64,000 nucleotides of DNA. It comes from Nocardia sienata NBRC 100364. GTDB taxonomy: Bacteria > Actinomycetota > Actinomycetes > Mycobacteriales > Mycobacteriaceae. Position numbers and translations under genes: made by a program. How positions within the stretch are numbered: the stretch's first letter is position 1; every line of letters begins with the position of its first letter. The notes below the pieces were generated by a model. It did no database searches, was not told the DNA's origin, and was given only the letters and a program-made list of their open reading frames with translations. This document shows positions 62,126 to 64,000 of the stretch, piece after piece. Where the stretch lies: positions 38,662 to 102,661 of the forward strand of contig NZ_BDBX01000031.1 of the NCBI RefSeq assembly GCF_001613205.1, given 5' to 3'.

Positions 62126-62605
62126 ATGACCGCAATGGCCCCCGTCCGCGCCGAAGCGGACCTGTCGTTCCTGCTCGACCGCACCAGTCACGTCCTGCGC
62201 ACCCGGATGGCGGCTGCGCTGGCGGAGATCGGGCTCACGGCCCGCATGCACTGCGTGCTCGTCCACGCGCTGGAGGAGGAGCGCACCCAGGCGCAACTCG
62301 CGGCGATCGGGGATATGGACAAGACCACCATGGTGGTCACCGTCGATGCGCTGGAGCGGGCCGGGCTCGCCGAGCGGCGGCCTTCCACGGCGGACCGGCG
62401 GGCTCGCATCATCGCCGTCACCGACAAGGGGCGGCAGGTGGCCGAGCGCAGTCAGCGGATCGTCGACGGTGTGCACAGCGCGGCGCTCGGCTCGCTGCCG
62501 GCGGGGGAGCGGGAGGTGCTGGTGCGTGCGCTGCGAAATCTGACCGAGGGGTATCTCGCCGAGGCGGTGGAGGCGCCGTCGGCAGCGCGCCGCGCGCGCC
62601 AATAG
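62126..62605 (+). CDS. MarR-family transcriptional regulator
   Basis: A 159-residue MarR regulator. The winged helix has TQAQLAAIGDMDKTTMVVTVDALERAGLAERRPSTADRRARIIAVTDKG with the typical DRR wing. It precedes an EmrB/QacA-type exporter by 73 bases on the same strand, and an inverted repeat lies between, so it probably represses the exporter and itself in response to a toxic ligand. Confidence 0.9.
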   Translation: MTAMAPVRAEADLSFLLDRTSHVLRTRMAAALAEIGLTARMHCVLVHALEEERTQAQLAAIGDMDKTTMVVTVDALERAGLAERRPSTADRRARIIAVTDKGRQVAERSQRIVDGVHSAALGSLPAGEREVLVRALRNLTEGYLAEAVEAPSAARRARQ

Positions 62606-62621
62606 ATCTCCAAAAGATTGT

Positions 62622-62645
62622 CTGTAACAAAACTATCTATTACAG
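62622..62645. promoter_or_regulatory. Probable MarR operator
   Basis: CTGTAA (62622-62627) and TTACAG (62640-62645) are perfect inverted arms 12 bases apart in the AT-rich gap before the MFS gene. Confidence 0.5.
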
Positions 62646-62678
62646 TCTCTCCTGTCGGGTTCCGGACAGGAGAACACC

Positions 62679-64000
62679 ATGAATACCCACGCACGTCTCG
62701 CCCTCGCTGTGCTGTCGGCAGCCACCCTGATGACCGTGCTGGACGGCAGCATCGTCACCGTGGCACTCCCGGAGATTCAGCGGGACCTGGGATTCGGTGC
62801 CGCCGGACTGAGCTGGACGGTCAACGCCTATCTGATCGCCTTCGGCGGCCTGCTGCTGCTGGGTGGGCGTCTCGGCGATCTGCTCGGCCGCAAGACGATC
62901 TTTCTGATCGGCAACGCGGTGTTCACCGCGGCCTCCCTGATCGCCGGCGCGGTCGGCACTCCCGCGCTGCTGATCGCCGCCCGCTTCCTGCAGGGCGTGG
63001 GCAGCGCCTTGGCCTCCGCTGTCGCGCTGGGCATCCTGGTCACACTGTTCACCGACGACCGGCAGCGCAAGGTCGCCATCGGCGTCTTCGGTTTCACCGG
63101 CGCCGCCGGGGCCGCGATCGGGCAGGTGCTGGGTGGGGTGCTGACCGATGCCTTCGGCTGGCACTGGATCTTCCTGATCAATGTGCCGATCGGCCTGGCC
63201 ACGCTGGCTCTGGCAGTCGCGGTGCTGCCGGCGGACCGGGCCGACGGAGGTGTGCACCGGGCGGATCTGATCGGCGCCACACTGGTCACCGCGGGGCTGA
63301 TGCTGGGTATCTACACGGTGGTCGGGACCGAGAGCCACGGCTGGACCTCGTCGCGCACGCTCGGTCTCGCGGCCGTATCCCTGTTCCTGCTGGCCGCGTT
63401 CGTCCGCCGGCAGTCCCGGATCGCCGATCCGCTGCTCCCGCTACGGATCTTCCGTTCGCGTGCTGTCGCCGGAGCCAATCTTGTCCAGATGCTGACGGTT
63501 TCGGCCATGTTCGCCTTCCAGGTGCTGCTCGCGCTGTACCTGCAGCGCGTCCTCGGCTACGCGGCGCTGGAGACCGGGCTGGCCATGCTGCCGGCGGCCG
63601 TGGCGATCGGCGGGGTGTCGCTGTTCGTCTCCGCCCGCCTCACCCTCCGTTTCGGTGAACGCGCCGTCCTGATCACGGGGCTGTTGCTCCTGCTGGCCGC
63701 CATGACCCGGCTCGCGACCGTGCCGGCGCACGCCTCCTATCCGATCGACCTGCTGCCGGTGATGGCGCTGCTCGCCGGATTCGGGCTGGTGCTCCCGGCG
63801 CTCACCGCGCTCGGTATGTCCGGTGCCGAGGCCGGCGACGCGGGACTGGTCTCCGGACTGTTCAACACCACCCAGCAGATCGGTATGGCCCTCGGCGTCG
63901 CTGTACTGACCACCCTCGCGGCGTCCCGCACCGGCACCCTGGCGGCCGCCGGCGCCTCCGACGCCGAGGCGTTGACCGGCGGCTACCGGACGGCCTTCGC
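62679..64000 (+). CDS. EmrB/QacA-type MFS drug exporter (3' end cut)
   Basis: The first 440 codons of a DHA2-family (14-helix) exporter; the C-terminus is outside the window. Motif LMTVLDGSIVTVALPEIQRDL in helix 1, LGGRLGDLLGRKTIFL (motif A) and GFTGAAGAAIGQVLGGVLTDAFGWHWIFLINVPIG (motif C region) are diagnostic. It should expel hydrophobic toxic compounds with protons. ATG at 62679 follows ACAGGAG. The preceding MarR gene is its likely regulator. Confidence 0.9.
   Translation, partial: MNTHARLALAVLSAATLMTVLDGSIVTVALPEIQRDLGFGAAGLSWTVNAYLIAFGGLLLLGGRLGDLLGRKTIFLIGNAVFTAASLIAGAVGTPALLIAARFLQGVGSALASAVALGILVTLFTDDRQRKVAIGVFGFTGAAGAAIGQVLGGVLTDAFGWHWIFLINVPIGLATLALAVAVLPADRADGGVHRADLIGATLVTAGLMLGIYTVVGTESHGWTSSRTLGLAAVSLFLLAAFVRRQSRIADPLLPLRIFRSRAVAGANLVQMLTVSAMFAFQVLLALYLQRVLGYAALETGLAMLPAAVAIGGVSLFVSARLTLRFGERAVLITGLLLLLAAMTRLATVPAHASYPIDLLPVMALLAGFGLVLPALTALGMSGAEAGDAGLVSGLFNTTQQIGMALGVAVLTTLAASRTGTLAAAGASDAEALTGGYRTAF

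Overview
The window is from a high-GC actinobacterium of the mycolic-acid group, most likely Nocardia or a close relative. Nearly every gene has strong third-position GC bias and many start with GTG or TTG. Several families are typical of the group: an LGFP-repeat lipoprotein, a lipid-droplet protein, DUF4245, DUF6542, a short-chain Z-isoprenyl diphosphate synthase and a DesA2-like protein. Gene content and partial order match the Mycobacterium tuberculosis Rv1085c-Rv1112 region (trhA, Z-FPP synthase, coaA, glyA, phoH2, fumC, glpX, DUF4245, xseB-xseA, lipid-droplet gene, ispH, DUF6542, ychF). Accessory genes are interleaved and desA2 has moved. No rRNA, tRNA, CRISPR array or insertion sequence is visible.

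1-8 kb is accessory and regulatory: a cut RidA gene divergent from a WYL regulator; an NmrA reductase / SnoaL-like / Cys-type hydrolase operon behind an 18-bp palindrome; a coupled DUF2306 membrane protein and LuxR-type regulator divergent from a TetR gene, with two tandem palindromes between them; and a membrane class III adenylate cyclase. 8-31.7 kb is the conserved core: TrhA, Z-prenyl synthase, CoaA, a DUF885 protein, GlyA, an epoxide-hydrolase-like protein, PhoH2, an epoxide hydrolase with its TetR repressor, an aldehyde dehydrogenase-DUF779 operon, FumC, a DesA2-like protein, the LGFP lipoprotein, GlpX, the coupled lipid-droplet protein-XseA-XseB operon and IspH. 32-41.4 kb holds coupled sbcD-sbcC, an Ada/AlkA fusion with Ogt (alkylation repair) and the CstA peptide/pyruvate carbon-starvation transporter with its YbdD partner.

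41.4-47.2 kb includes a decayed vapC toxin, a MerR regulator fused to a DNA sliding-clamp-like region and coupled to a small helical-repeat protein, a frameshifted glyoxalase-family gene behind an AraC regulator, a 5'-truncated MpaB-like gene, and ychF. An island of about 3.5 kb (47168-50688) sits exactly at the 3' end of ychF, bounded by a perfect 24-bp direct repeat of the ychF terminus. Its base composition is visibly lower in GC. It carries an unknown protein overlapping an XRE-ImmA/IrrE metallopeptidase gene, then a short predicted structured RNA with an intrinsic terminator directly upstream of an Abi_2/AbiF-type HEPN gene. This looks like a small defence or toxin-antitoxin island without its own recombinase and is the most interesting part of the window.

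50.7-64 kb is again accessory: HxlR regulator/DHFR-like reductase divergent pair, a small secreted protein, an aldo/keto reductase under a MerR-type promoter, a hemerythrin-like protein, an alpha/beta hydrolase/TetR divergent pair, an AmpG-like MFS permease, a SAM methyltransferase, an NmrA reductase behind a perfect SoxR-type box, a flavin amine oxidase, and a MarR regulator followed by an EmrB/QacA-type MFS exporter that runs off the window. The recurrent theme is local one-component regulators next to small redox, detoxification or efflux genes, many with readable palindromic operators.
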